Source: Holotrichia oblita
Lineage: Eukaryota > Arthropoda > Insecta > Coleoptera > Scarabaeidae
Direction: 5' to 3'
NCBI GenBank assembly: GCA_023690525.1
Contig: CM043016.1
Location: forward strand, 5,208,001 to 5,272,000
Length of the DNA: 64,000 bases
Below, in pieces: positions 54,990 through 64,000 of this stretch (the first letter of the stretch is position 1; each line of letters opens with the position of its first letter). The translations under genes were made by a program, and so were the position numbers. Under the pieces are notes generated by a model, which saw only the letters and a program-made list of their open reading frames with translations, searched no databases and had not been told where the DNA came from.

Positions 54990-57000
54990 CGTCAGCTGAT
55001 ATAATAGAAAATTAACGCTTTCATCGAAAATTGATAACGCCTGCAATTATTGAAATTATCAAAAATTATTTTTACAATTCGACACCGAAGCAGACATCTT
55101 TTTTTAGATTGTTCCGGCCATTGTAGAAGTATTGAGATAATTACACGAAATGTAAATAAAATTTAATATAGTTTATAATTTGACAACTATTAGACCTAAT
55201 CTAATAATTTTAACCGCTAACGTACAGTCAGGCAGAAATTATGACGCCCACAATTGCGGAAACAGTCAAAATCAGCGGTTTCTTTTGCAATTTGACAGCT
55301 GTCAGAAATATTTTGATACCTACAAGTGTCAAAAAATTGATAGATTAGCATGTTCTTATTGTTCAATATGTGAACGGACATTTTTCGATAGTTACAATAC
55401 TTAAAAACGTTATAAACGACTACAAATGCTACAAGTGAAGTTTACTCCAATAATAAAATACGGGGTGTTCCATTTGAAATAGGTGAGAAAATAAATATTC
55501 CGAGTTATGACTCGCCCTGTATATAAATATTAAATACGCCGATAAATAAATAATTTCTGATGAAAGGAGATCACATTAGAAATTTTTCTAGCGCAAATGA
55601 ATTATTTTATGTGGAAACCGTAGTACGGCAGGAGGCGCCAACTTTGTTGTTTATTAAATTCATCCAAAACTTCCCATATCTTCTAAAGTAAACTGAATAA
55701 CATAGCAAAACCCTATATTATAATAAAGGTTAGACGTAGTAGAATCGTAAATAGTAAAAATATACATTTGACACCCTGTATAGTTAAATATATTTTTAGG
55801 TTACAGCTCCACATGCGCTTCAACTTTTATCTTAATAACATATTCTCATTTCTCTTATAATATAGGAGTAATTGGATTTCCTCGCACTAATGCCCCACCC
55901 TGTATGTAGGTACCAATTTTTGAAGGTTGGCATCATAATTCCCACGCAAGGAATTGATCGAAAGAACACCGTTTAGTGTTGAGAACTTGATTTTAGTTTA
56001 GAGTAGGACATCGACAACAACAACAAAAAATTTTGGGGGGCAAAAAAGTAAGACGCCTCGTTAATATTTATTATTATACGCATATGAGCCGTTTTATTTT
56101 AGCAATAAAACGAAGTAGCATCCCAACAGATTTGAAACGCAGAACAACCCATAAACACACCATTACGACGTGATAAAAAACGCGTAGATAAGTGGATGAT
56201 TCTCGCCCCCTCCTATTTTATCGTCCAATTATTCCATACAAACGACGACGTAAAAATGTCGTACACGTTAATGGGATTGTAACGCAAGATTTTGCAGAAC
56301 ACCGCGATATATATCCACACTGAAAATCACATTTAATTACCGCCTAGTATATTAATAGGCAGCAATTTGCTGCCATTCACGCTTAAAGCGATGGGATCTT
56401 ATTAGATCAACCGGCTTAATTTCCTTCTATGAATGCTTGCCAAGTTGGAGTATTATTCATATTATATACATACGTGTAGTACCAACGTTTTATGACAAAA
56501 TTCGTTTTGTTAGCCGCATCGGAATCCCTTACAAGTATTCCGTTGGAAACGCATTTCGAATACCATTTCGCTTTCATCACGCACCACATCCGCAAATCGA
56601 CGTTAATGCGCACGTTTTTCGGTCCGGAATTCGCCTAGCTCGCATTTATATAGGCCCTGGGCCCATAAATATGTGAAGAGAAATGTACGGTTACATTCAC
56701 GTTAACGTGCTTGCCAACCGTCATCAATCACAACACGCAGTCATACCAATTCCTTTTCAGCACGAGCTGCATATACATCGGGTGAATGTAGCATTTCGTT
56801 TAACATATCTGTAGGTGTGGGGCGTAATAAAAATGTATATATTGCCGCTCTATAATGTTATCCACTCGTATCACGCCCTGCGAATTTACTACTGAATGCT
56901 TCTATAGATTTAAATCATCCTAGGAGATAAAGTGTGGTAGATGCTGCGTTTGAATTGGCTCGATATGATCATACGGTTGAAGATTATTTTTTACAAACTT
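54990..57000. other. No gene; several mini inverted-repeat ends
   Basis: TACGGGGTGTTCCATTTGAA (55459) and GACTCGCCCTGTATA (55510-55524) bracket a 66-bp unit. Isolated ACACCCTGTATAG (55771) and CACCCTGTATG (55896) occur downstream. From about 55950 to 56930 the DNA is unique-looking and without supported frames. Confidence 0.45.
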
Positions 57001-57908
57001 AAAACCACGCCAGCACTTATCCAAAAAGTTGAAAAAATTGTACTCGAAGATGCTCGACTAAAGAAGAAACAACTCGCAAAAATGGTTGGAGTATCCGATA
57101 AAACAATTTTTAAAATCCTACACAATCATCTCGGCATGTCTAAGATCAGCGCAAGATGTGTGTGCCGAGGATGCTCACGCCGCCGCAAAAACAACAGCGC
57201 GTAGAGTGTTCGCGTGCATTTTTGGACCTCTGTAATGAAGACAAGGATGGTGTATTAAGTCGAATTGTTACCGGAGACGAAACTTGGATTCATCATTATG
57301 AACCTGAGTCCAAACAAGACACCATGCAGTGGCATAAAAAGGCACAGCACCTCCCAAGAAATTTAAAGTGTCACAATCAGCTGGGAAACTCATGGCAACG
57401 GTATTTTGGGACTCGGAAGGAATATTGTTGATTGACTATAAAGATAAAGGTGTTTCTATAACCGGAGAATATTACGCTTCAATATTAGAGCGACTAAAAG
57501 AAGCCATTAAAGAGAAAATACGGGGAAAATTGTCGAAAGGTTGCACGACAACGCGCCCGTCCACAAGAGCCGCGTTGCGTTAGCTGCCCTGCATAAGGTG
57601 GGCTTCGAAATTGTGAATCACCCACCCTACAGTCCAGACCTGGCCCCGAGTGATTATTACCTGTTTCCGAAAATGAAGAAAGAGCTGCGGGGTAAAAAAT
57701 TTACTGCCGATTATGACGTCACGGAGGCAGTTTCGGCGTATTTTACAGATAAAGAGAAATCATTTTTTTATGAGGGTATAAATAAATTAATTGAAAGATT
57801 TGAAAAATGTATCCGTCTTGCAGGTGAATATATTGAAAAAGAAAAATAATTTGGTTTTTTATTTCCACCCCTTATCTCCTATTCCGCGAATATAAAAACG
57901 CTCCCTCG
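57001..57908 (+). pseudogene. mariner (family B, copy 2), 5' truncated
   Basis: Starts within the HTH (ALIQKVEKIVLEDARLKKKQL) and runs to the right end CGCGAATATAAAAACGCTCC plus CTCG and TA (57909-57910). Blocks: VTGDETWIHHYEPESKQDTMQW (the Gln that is a stop in copy 1), DNAPVHKSRVAL, SPDLAPSDYYLFP and the intact C-terminus AYFTDKEKSFFYEGINKLIERF with GEYIEKEK and a stop at 57849. At least three frameshifts (about 57165, 57345 and 57540). It shows what the C-terminus of copy 1 should be. Confidence 0.9.
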
Positions 57909-57910
57909 TA

Positions 57911-58238
57911 ATTTGGTGAGATTAGGAAATTTTGCATCATGACAATGCTCGGTTAGATGTTGCGCAAGGTTACTTTTTTTTCTGTTTTCAGCATCTCAAT
58001 CAATGATCGAATTCAGACAATGTCCGAAAAAAGATGCAAAACTAGTTGTGAAATAAAAAAAGTGTGCTCTACTCGAAATTTCATTTTTAAACGGGTATTG
58101 AGCATCATTAAATGAGCAGAACTAGTTTGCTGCATTTTACAATAAGCAGAACTAGTTTTGTGAGATTTATAAGACATAGCATTTTATCACCCAGATAGAA
58201 ACAGTAACTACAAGTTAGACTGACTAATTGCACTTTAT
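57911..58238. other. No gene recognised
   Basis: AGCAGAACTAGTTTGC and AGCAGAACTAGTTTTG near 58116 and 58143 are a short direct repeat. Nothing else. Confidence 0.4.
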
Positions 58239-60831
58239 TTGTTTAAAAAAAATTCTAACATAACAAACGAACCTTATTATAAACAGAAAAAAAAAACTTT
58301 GTTCTTAAAAATCTGCAAAACTTGCACTTCACTTCTTTGCTCGATCATGAACTCTTCATTTCGGACATACTTTTACAGACCACCAAGGAGCAATTTTCAT
58401 AATTTTTTAAATGAATTTGAGGATACATTAACAGAATACAATACAACTTCTGATTATGCTATATGTTTGGGAGATTTCAATGTCAATTTACTAAATGTAC
58501 ATGATAATAATGCGACTAAAATCTTAGATGTAGATGTTGTCCAGTTGATTGATACTCCTACACGAATTACATCTGCCACATCAACATTGCTGGACCTTAT
58601 AATTGTAAGTCAAAATACACCAACACGCAATGTTGGAACCTTTCATACTGCTATTTCCGATCACGGGGGGATCTATTGCACAGTAAATCTGAAATATCAT
58701 AAAAAAATCAGACGAGACTTCTATACAAGATCTTTTCGAAACTTTAATTGTGATAATTCCACACGTGACTTGCATAATATTTCTTGGCATTTAGTCTATG
58801 ATTTACCAACTGTAGACTTGAAAATTGGATTTCTGAATGCTAACATAACATACCTTTTCAATAAGCATACTCCACTGGTACATATTTCAACTACCAAAGC
58901 GCCGGCCCCTTGGTTGACTTACAATATTCGCTTAATGATGGGAGCTAGAAATGCTGCTCTGAAACGGTATCAAAGAACAAACAATCCATCCCACTTACTT
59001 TACTACAAGTCACTTAGAAATGAAGTCAACCGCGCGATTAAGCGCGAAAAACAAGCATATCTTAACTTTCAGTGTCGAACCAACTCCAACAATCGCAAGA
59101 ACCTGTGGAAAGGATTTAAACGTATTGGCCCTCAAAAAGATAACCTTCACGACATACCTGACAATCTGAAGGATGCAGATGCTCTAAATGCCCATTTCTC
59201 AATTGTTACAAACTCTTTTCCGCACCGCACTAGCAACTGCCAGCGTGGTGTTCAAGCTGAAGCCAAATTTGAGTTCACAGCATTGTCAGAAACTGATATT
59301 TTACAATGACTGCACAGACTGAAATCTGATGCTTTTGGCACTGATGGTATAAATGCTCGTATGTTGAAAATCTGTATACCGTTAATTATCGACTATGTTG
59401 TGAATATATTTAACTTTTGTATCGAGACGTCAACTTTCCCCAAACTGTGGAAAGCCTCTCTAATCATACCTATTGCCAAAAAGACACCTGTGGAAAATGC
59501 CAGTGATCTACGTCCGATTAGTCTACTTCCAGCCCTGTCTAAAGTGTTTGAACGATGTCTAGAAAATCAACTACGCGAGTTCATAGTCAAACATAATGTA
59601 CTTCCAGAATATCAATCAGGCTTTCGATCTCACTATAGCTGTACTACGGCACTTACACATATTACTGATGATATCTTCCGTGCGCGGGATGATGGCAATG
59701 TTACGGTACTTGTTTTACTCGACTTCAGTAAAGCCTTTGATACGGTTCATCATGATATATTGTTAGATGTGTTGAGGGAGAAGAGTTTGGCTTTGTCTGC
59801 TGTAAATCTGTTTAAATCCTACTTGAAAGAAAGAACACAACAGGTTAAGATAGATAACAGCATATCGAGTGAAGCAGATGTTCAGTGTGGAGTCCCCCAA
59901 GGAGCAATTTTTAGTCCCTTACTGTTTAGCCTATATACATCTAATCTGCCTACGGACATTAAATACTGTAAATACCATCTATATGCCGATGACACTCAGT
60001 TATATCTGTCGTTTAAACCTTCGGACTACGTTCAGGCAGAACAGAGGATTAATTATGATCTCAGTAGCGTGGCTAAGTTCTGTGATAAACATCATCTGGT
60101 TATTAATCCAGCAAAAACACAAGGCATTGTATTTGGTTCACAACGCACCCGCGCATCTATTGCATCTTGTATCAATATCTGTATCAATGCCAGTAGGATA
60201 GAATTCAATGAGTGTGTTAGAAATCTTGGATTATATATGGATTCTACATTAAGGTTTCGACAGCATACATCACATCTAGTTAGAAGAGCTGTCATATCAC
60301 TGAAATCGATCTACATATATAAATAGACATATGTTTGACTGTCCCAGTAGATTCATATTGTGTAATGGCCTGGTATTATCTCATTTCAATTTCGGCGACA
60401 TCGTATATGGTAATTGTGTAACGCAGGAGGATAGCATAAGGATACAAAAAGTTCAAAACAGTTGCATTAGGCTGATTTACGGTATTCGCGGTAGACGCGG
60501 CATTGGGCAAAAACTGAAGGAAACGCGGACATTGAATATGGAGAATGTTAGACTACTTCACAATGCTGTGTTCTTTACTAACATCATAAAGTCAAAAAAG
60601 CCTCCATACTTATATAATAAAATATCTTACAGACACCAGCAACATGGACTTAATATCAGACGCCCACAGCTGTTAACAATTCCACGTCACCGGCTTGAAG
60701 TATTCAAACGTAGTTTTTCTTATAATGTATGCAAAGTATTAAACAACTTAGTATTTCCATCTGTAAATATGAATGCTACAGTATGCACAATCCGAAAATC
60801 TTTAAAAAATACACTCATTAATATTCAATAG
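58239..60831 (+). pseudogene. CR1/L2-like non-LTR ORF2, 5' truncated, nearly complete RT
   Basis: The first 356 codons hold the endonuclease C-half (TYFYRPPRSNFHNFL, AICLGDFNVNLLN, DTPTRITSATSTLLDLIIV, AISDHGGIYC with Asp-His) and the linker (LYYKSLRNEVNRAIKREKQAYL). One TGA at 59307-59309 separates it from the RT: SDAFGTDGINARML, LWKASLIIPIAKKTP, DLRPISLLPALSKVFERCL, YQSGFRSHYSCTTALTHI, LLDFSKAFDTVHHDIL (catalytic Asp), GVPQGAIFSPLLFSLY, LYADDTQLYLSF (YADD intact), KTQGIVFG. A shift at about 60320 leads to the C-terminal frame with LSHFNFGDIVYGN and ending at TAG/TAA 60831. Only two lesions; the best-preserved RT palm of this class here. Jockey superfamily, CR1/L2-like. Confidence 0.92.
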
Positions 60832-60848
60832 TAACAATAATACTCCTT

Positions 60849-61136
60849 GTTATGAGGGCTTCCGGGTTTTGACCGCGTCATAGTAAAGTACATATATATA
60901 TAATACAAAATAAAATAAAGCAAAAATGAAAAAGAAAAATTACAAAAAATATATATACAACTTACTCAAACTCGACGTTTCGCCACTAATGTAAGTGGCT
61001 TCTTCAGGAGCAAAACTAGGTGAGGGGCGCCAGAAGGTCACGGTAACTCGACGTGTCAACCACGCTAGAGGCGAAAACCTTCTGACAAGGAGAAGATGGA
61101 CGTGCAGGGGTATATATACCATTGTGCACGGAAGCG
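60849..61136. repeat. Left inverted terminal copy of the PLE (288 bp)
   Basis: Near-perfect inverted complement of 63143-63430. It contains TACTCAAACTCGACGTTTCG and TTCTTCAGGAGCAAAACTAG. Confidence 0.93.
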
Positions 61137-63263
61137 TCATCCACATATCTTAACCAAGTTTTGGGTTTTAAATTCGCATGTTCTAAAACAGTGGTCTCAA
61201 AAGCCTCCATGAAGATATTAGCTACAACCGGGGAAAGTGGAGATCCCATAGCGGCGCCTAGTATTATCCAAAGGTTTAAATTTCTCTGTGACTCCCAAAA
61301 GCATTCCAAAAGAGGACATCATCTCTTTGGTAGAATCATCCATTCGCACACTCCTAAAGAAAATGCCGATATTATTCGTTTTGAAACAGCCAAACGTCTT
61401 TCTTCTGCTAAACCTCCTCAGCCAAACTTATCCAAAGTAGAACGTTCAGCCCTAGGTTCTCTCCGCGCCAACAAAGACATAGTAATTCTTCCTGCTGACA
61501 AAGGAAACACAACCGTCATTCTAGACAAGTCTCAGTACGTGTCCAAAATGTCAGATCTCTTACAAGATGGTAGCTACACCCAGTTGTTACGTGACCCCAC
61601 TTCGAAATTTGAACGGCAAATCTCTTCATTAATTAAATCCTCTGACATTCCTTCTGACATACAGAAACGGATACTGCCCAAGGAATCCAAGCCACCTAGG
61701 TTGTACGGTCTTCCAAAAATCCATAAACAAAACCTACCTTTTCGACCCATAGTTAACACTATAGATTCGCCCACCTATAGCTTGGCCAAATACCTCGCTC
61801 ATACTATTAAGAAATACACAGGCAATGCTCCTTCTCACATTCTAAATTCATCGCACTTTGTTAAACTCATTTCTGAAATCTCTATCGAACCCGAAGATCT
61901 TCTTGTCAGTTTTGATGTTACCTCACTCTTCACTAAAGTACCTGTCGCCGATTCCGTCGCTATAATCCACCAATTATTGATCCAGGACAACCAATCCCCA
62001 GATTTAGCCAAGTTAGTCGAGAAGTGCCTTACTTCAACGTACTTTACCTTCCAGGGAAAATACTATCATCAAACCTCCGGCGCCGCTATGGGATCTCCAC
62101 TTTCCCCGGTTGTAGCTAATATCTTCATGGAGGCTTTTGAGACCACTGTTTTAGAACATGCGAATTTAAAACCCAAAACTTGGTTAAGATATGTGGATGA
62201 CACCTTCATTATCTGGCCACATGGCAAAAACACTCTGCCTACTTTCTTGGATTTCCTCAATAGTCAACACTCCGATATCAAGTTCACCATGGAGATTGAA
62301 AATAACGGCTCCCTGCCTTTCCTTGATGTGTTAGTTACTCGTCTACCAAATGGTCGTTTAGGTCACTCCGTGTACAGGAAACCCACACATACCGACCGAT
62401 ATCTTCATGCCAGCTCACATCATCATCCAGCACAAAAGCAATCGGTAATCGGCTCTCTAGTACATCGCGCGATCTCAATTTCCCAACCCGACAACATCGA
62501 CAAAGAATTGAAACATGTAAAAACTGCTCTTTTACAGAATGGCTATACCTCCGGCAACATACAAAGGGTCATAAATAGGTACATTCATCCACGGTCTCCT
62601 AAGGTAGCACCAGAATCTAGTAATCAGCTAAGTACCATCGTTCTTCCCTACATCCATGGCGTTACAGATCACATCGGTAGAATTCTTCGTAAGCAAGATA
62701 TCCAACCCATCTTTAAACCTTTAAACAAGATCTCCCAAATTCTTCCTTCGCCCAAGGACACTCGCCCTGCTCTCTCCCATAAAGGTATTTACAAAATTCC
62801 CTGTGACTGTGGCTCAGTGTACATTGGCGAAACTGGACGTTCTATTCAAACTAGAATCAAGGAACACCAACGGTACGTTAAGTCACGTTCCTCAACACAC
62901 TCAGCCTTAGCCGAACATTTCATAGATACGGGCCATAAAATTTGTTTTGATCAGGTATCTGTTGTAAGCAAGTCTCATCGCTATTTTCCACGAAAGGTAA
63001 GGGAAGCTATCGAGATCCAGAGACATCCTCAAAATCTCAATCGCGATATTGGTTACCCACTCTCCAGCATTTGGAAACCCGTCCTTTCCGCTTCTTCGAC
63101 CCGTGCTCACTGTTCCGCATCGTTGCCTCGCGCTCACCGTTCCGCTTCCGTGCACAATGGTATATATACCCCTGCACGTCCATCTTCTCCTTGTCAGAAG
63201 GTTTTCGCCTCTAGCGTGGTTGACACGTCGAGTTACCGTGACCTTCTGGCGCCCCTCACCTAG
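61122..63263 (+). CDS. Penelope-like reverse transcriptase with GIY-YIG endonuclease
   Basis: A 713-codon open frame without stops. The first 46 codons are antisense of the RT and are not original; the true protein starts at about codon 47 (IIQRFKFLCDSQKHS) and lacks its N-terminus and a proper ATG (first ATG in authentic sequence is about 61549). Domains: ADKGNTTVILDKSQY (about residue 127), KPPRLYGLPKIHK, LPFRPIVNTIDSPTYSLAKYL, LLVSFDVTSLFTKVPV (catalytic Asp), GAAMGSPLSPVVANIFME, WLRYVDDTFIIW (catalytic YVDD), NNGSLPFLDVLVTR, then the GIY-YIG core KGIYKIPCDCGSVYIGETGRS (about residues 558-578), IQTRIKEHQRYV and AEHFIDTGHKI. The protein would nick the target and copy the RNA. The tail from VHNGIYTPARP on is the terminal repeat read through. 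Intact catalytic blocks suggest a young copy; whether it is expressed is unknown. Confidence 0.9.
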   Translation: MCTEASSTYLNQVLGFKFACSKTVVSKASMKILATTGESGDPIAAPSIIQRFKFLCDSQKHSKRGHHLFGRIIHSHTPKENADIIRFETAKRLSSAKPPQPNLSKVERSALGSLRANKDIVILPADKGNTTVILDKSQYVSKMSDLLQDGSYTQLLRDPTSKFERQISSLIKSSDIPSDIQKRILPKESKPPRLYGLPKIHKQNLPFRPIVNTIDSPTYSLAKYLAHTIKKYTGNAPSHILNSSHFVKLISEISIEPEDLLVSFDVTSLFTKVPVADSVAIIHQLLIQDNQSPDLAKLVEKCLTSTYFTFQGKYYHQTSGAAMGSPLSPVVANIFMEAFETTVLEHANLKPKTWLRYVDDTFIIWPHGKNTLPTFLDFLNSQHSDIKFTMEIENNGSLPFLDVLVTRLPNGRLGHSVYRKPTHTDRYLHASSHHHPAQKQSVIGSLVHRAISISQPDNIDKELKHVKTALLQNGYTSGNIQRVINRYIHPRSPKVAPESSNQLSTIVLPYIHGVTDHIGRILRKQDIQPIFKPLNKISQILPSPKDTRPALSHKGIYKIPCDCGSVYIGETGRSIQTRIKEHQRYVKSRSSTHSALAEHFIDTGHKICFDQVSVVSKSHRYFPRKVREAIEIQRHPQNLNRDIGYPLSSIWKPVLSASSTRAHCSASLPRAHRSASVHNGIYTPARPSSPCQKVFASSVVDTSSYRDLLAPLT

Positions 63264-63430
63264 TTTTGCTCCTGAAGAAGCCACTTACATTAGTGGCGAA
63301 ACGTCGAGTTTGAGTAAGTTGTATATATATTTTTTGTAATTTTTCTTTTTCATTTTTGCTTTATTTTATTTTGTATTATATATATATGTACTTTACTATG
63401 ACGCGGTCAAAACCCGGAAGCCCTCATAAC
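63143..63430. repeat. Right terminal copy of the PLE (288 bp)
   Basis: Partner of 60849-61136 in inverted orientation. It includes the end of the coding frame and the 3' untranslated region with an (AT)n stretch at about 63378-63389. Confidence 0.93.
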
Positions 63431-63527
63431 AGAGACTCAGACCGTGGAAGCCTTCGATATCATTTAATAATACTCCTTATTTAGATATTGCGTTACTGAT
63501 ACGAGTAATGTGCCAAGTATGTATGTA

Positions 63528-63716
63528 TACCGGGTGTTCAAATTGAAGTCGGCACTATTGCTAACTTCGGTATTATTGATGCTATGATGTCAGTTAAATT
63601 AGAAAAGTAGTAGGGTTTTTCCTTCCGAATACGATGATAAAATTTAAAAAACAATTGAACTTCGCGTTTTCGAGATATTAACGAAAATAAAATTTTTTTA
63701 AATGGAATACCCTGTA
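63528..63716. mobile_element. Small inverted-repeat element (MITE-like)
   Basis: TACCGGGTGTTCAAATT on the left and AATGGAATACCCTGTA on the right are imperfect inverted complements about 17 bp long, bounding 189 bp with no coding capacity. The ends resemble those of the DD41D elements (CAGGGTGTT). The flanks are TA-like. Confidence 0.55.
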
Positions 63717-63719
63717 TAT

Positions 63720-64000
63720 TTTTGCACATTTTAAATGATAATTTAATTATAAACAAAATCTATTAATACATAGACACCCAAAAATTAACAAATAAACGAA
63801 ATATAAGCATTAATGGAACATCATGTAGACATTGACTAGTTATCGAAAAATTAATACACTTTGCTCTTTATTAGTGTCAATATTAATTTTATTTGAACAA
63901 TAAAAAAGGAAATTCTGAATGCAAACCATTGAATGCATAACCACCCTACTCTTAGAAACTATAAGGACGTAAAGGTAAAGTTAGTATTATTATTTTCTAA
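63720..64000. other. No gene recognised
   Basis: AT-rich end of the window with no frame or repeat that I can support. Confidence 0.45.

Larger units (their letters stand above)
60849..63465 (+). mobile_element. Penelope-like element (family 1), best-preserved element
   Basis: The 13-bp direct repeat AATAATACTCCTT at 60836-60848 and 63466-63478 flanks it as target duplication. The left 288 bp (60849-61136) are the inverted complement of 63143-63430. After the right arm there is an extra 35-bp tail (AGAGACTCAGACCGTGGAAG…) not present on the left. Between 61137 and 61258 lies an inverted copy of the RT segment 62079-62200, so the left part is a reverse-oriented, internally deleted PLE fragment joined to the main body. 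It inserted 5 bp after the stop codon of the CR1-like ORF2. Confidence 0.93.

Noticed and set aside
61122..61258. Authentic N-terminus of the PLE protein
   Set aside because: The codons are the antisense of 62079-62200; they are open only by chance.

Overview
The window is a piece of arthropod, almost certainly insect, nuclear DNA made almost wholly of transposable-element remains and satellite DNA. I find no intact host gene, no rRNA and no convincing tRNA. Evidence for an insect: mariner, Tc1 and DUF4817-type transposons, Jockey, CR1-like and RTE-like non-LTR retrotransposons, Penelope-like elements (PLEs), and a short (CCTAA)4 tract matching the arthropod telomere repeat TTAGG. The order of insect cannot be decided from the sequence.

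Layout. 1-1115: AT-rich, nothing seen. 1116-8901: a pogo/Tigger transposon with TA target duplication, invaded by a CR1-like non-LTR element (3224-7944, duplication ATCAA) that was itself invaded by a DD41D Tc1/mariner element with about 470-bp inverted repeats (5603-7835). 8902-10800: fold-back DNA, a Jockey/R1-type tail, a PLE tail and another Tigger right end. 12054-13220: mariner. 13290-18500: RTE-like endonuclease-reverse transcriptase remains. 20405-22180: Jockey RT split by a Tc1 remnant, then a mariner remnant. 22985-27222: tandem array of a roughly 691-bp satellite whose monomer is itself an inverted repeat. 28820-30510: CR1-like element interrupted by a Jockey-type insertion ending in (CCTAA)4. 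30510-34833: hAT, Ty3/gypsy gag and pogo-like pieces joined together. 35640-36060: Tc1 remnant. 36299-41055: PLE flanked by a 13-bp duplication, carrying an unidentified 255-codon frame and a 61/122-bp tandem repeat. 42384-43818: Jockey ORF1. 43821-44490: mariner. 46553-48790: non-LTR tails and a near-complete RTE-like RT. 48971-50211: nearly intact mariner. 51060-52050: PLE. 52066-54546: second DD41D element, with about 630-bp inverted repeats. 54625-57908: two mariner remnants. 58239-60831: CR1-like EN-RT. 60849-63465: best-preserved element, a PLE with a 13-bp target duplication, 288-bp inverted ends and an uninterrupted RT plus GIY-YIG frame.

The genes do not form pathways; they are independent selfish elements. 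Nearly all carry stops, frameshifts or deletions, so most are fossils. The nesting gives relative ages. The density of nested elements together with two satellites suggests pericentromeric or other heterochromatic DNA (inference).
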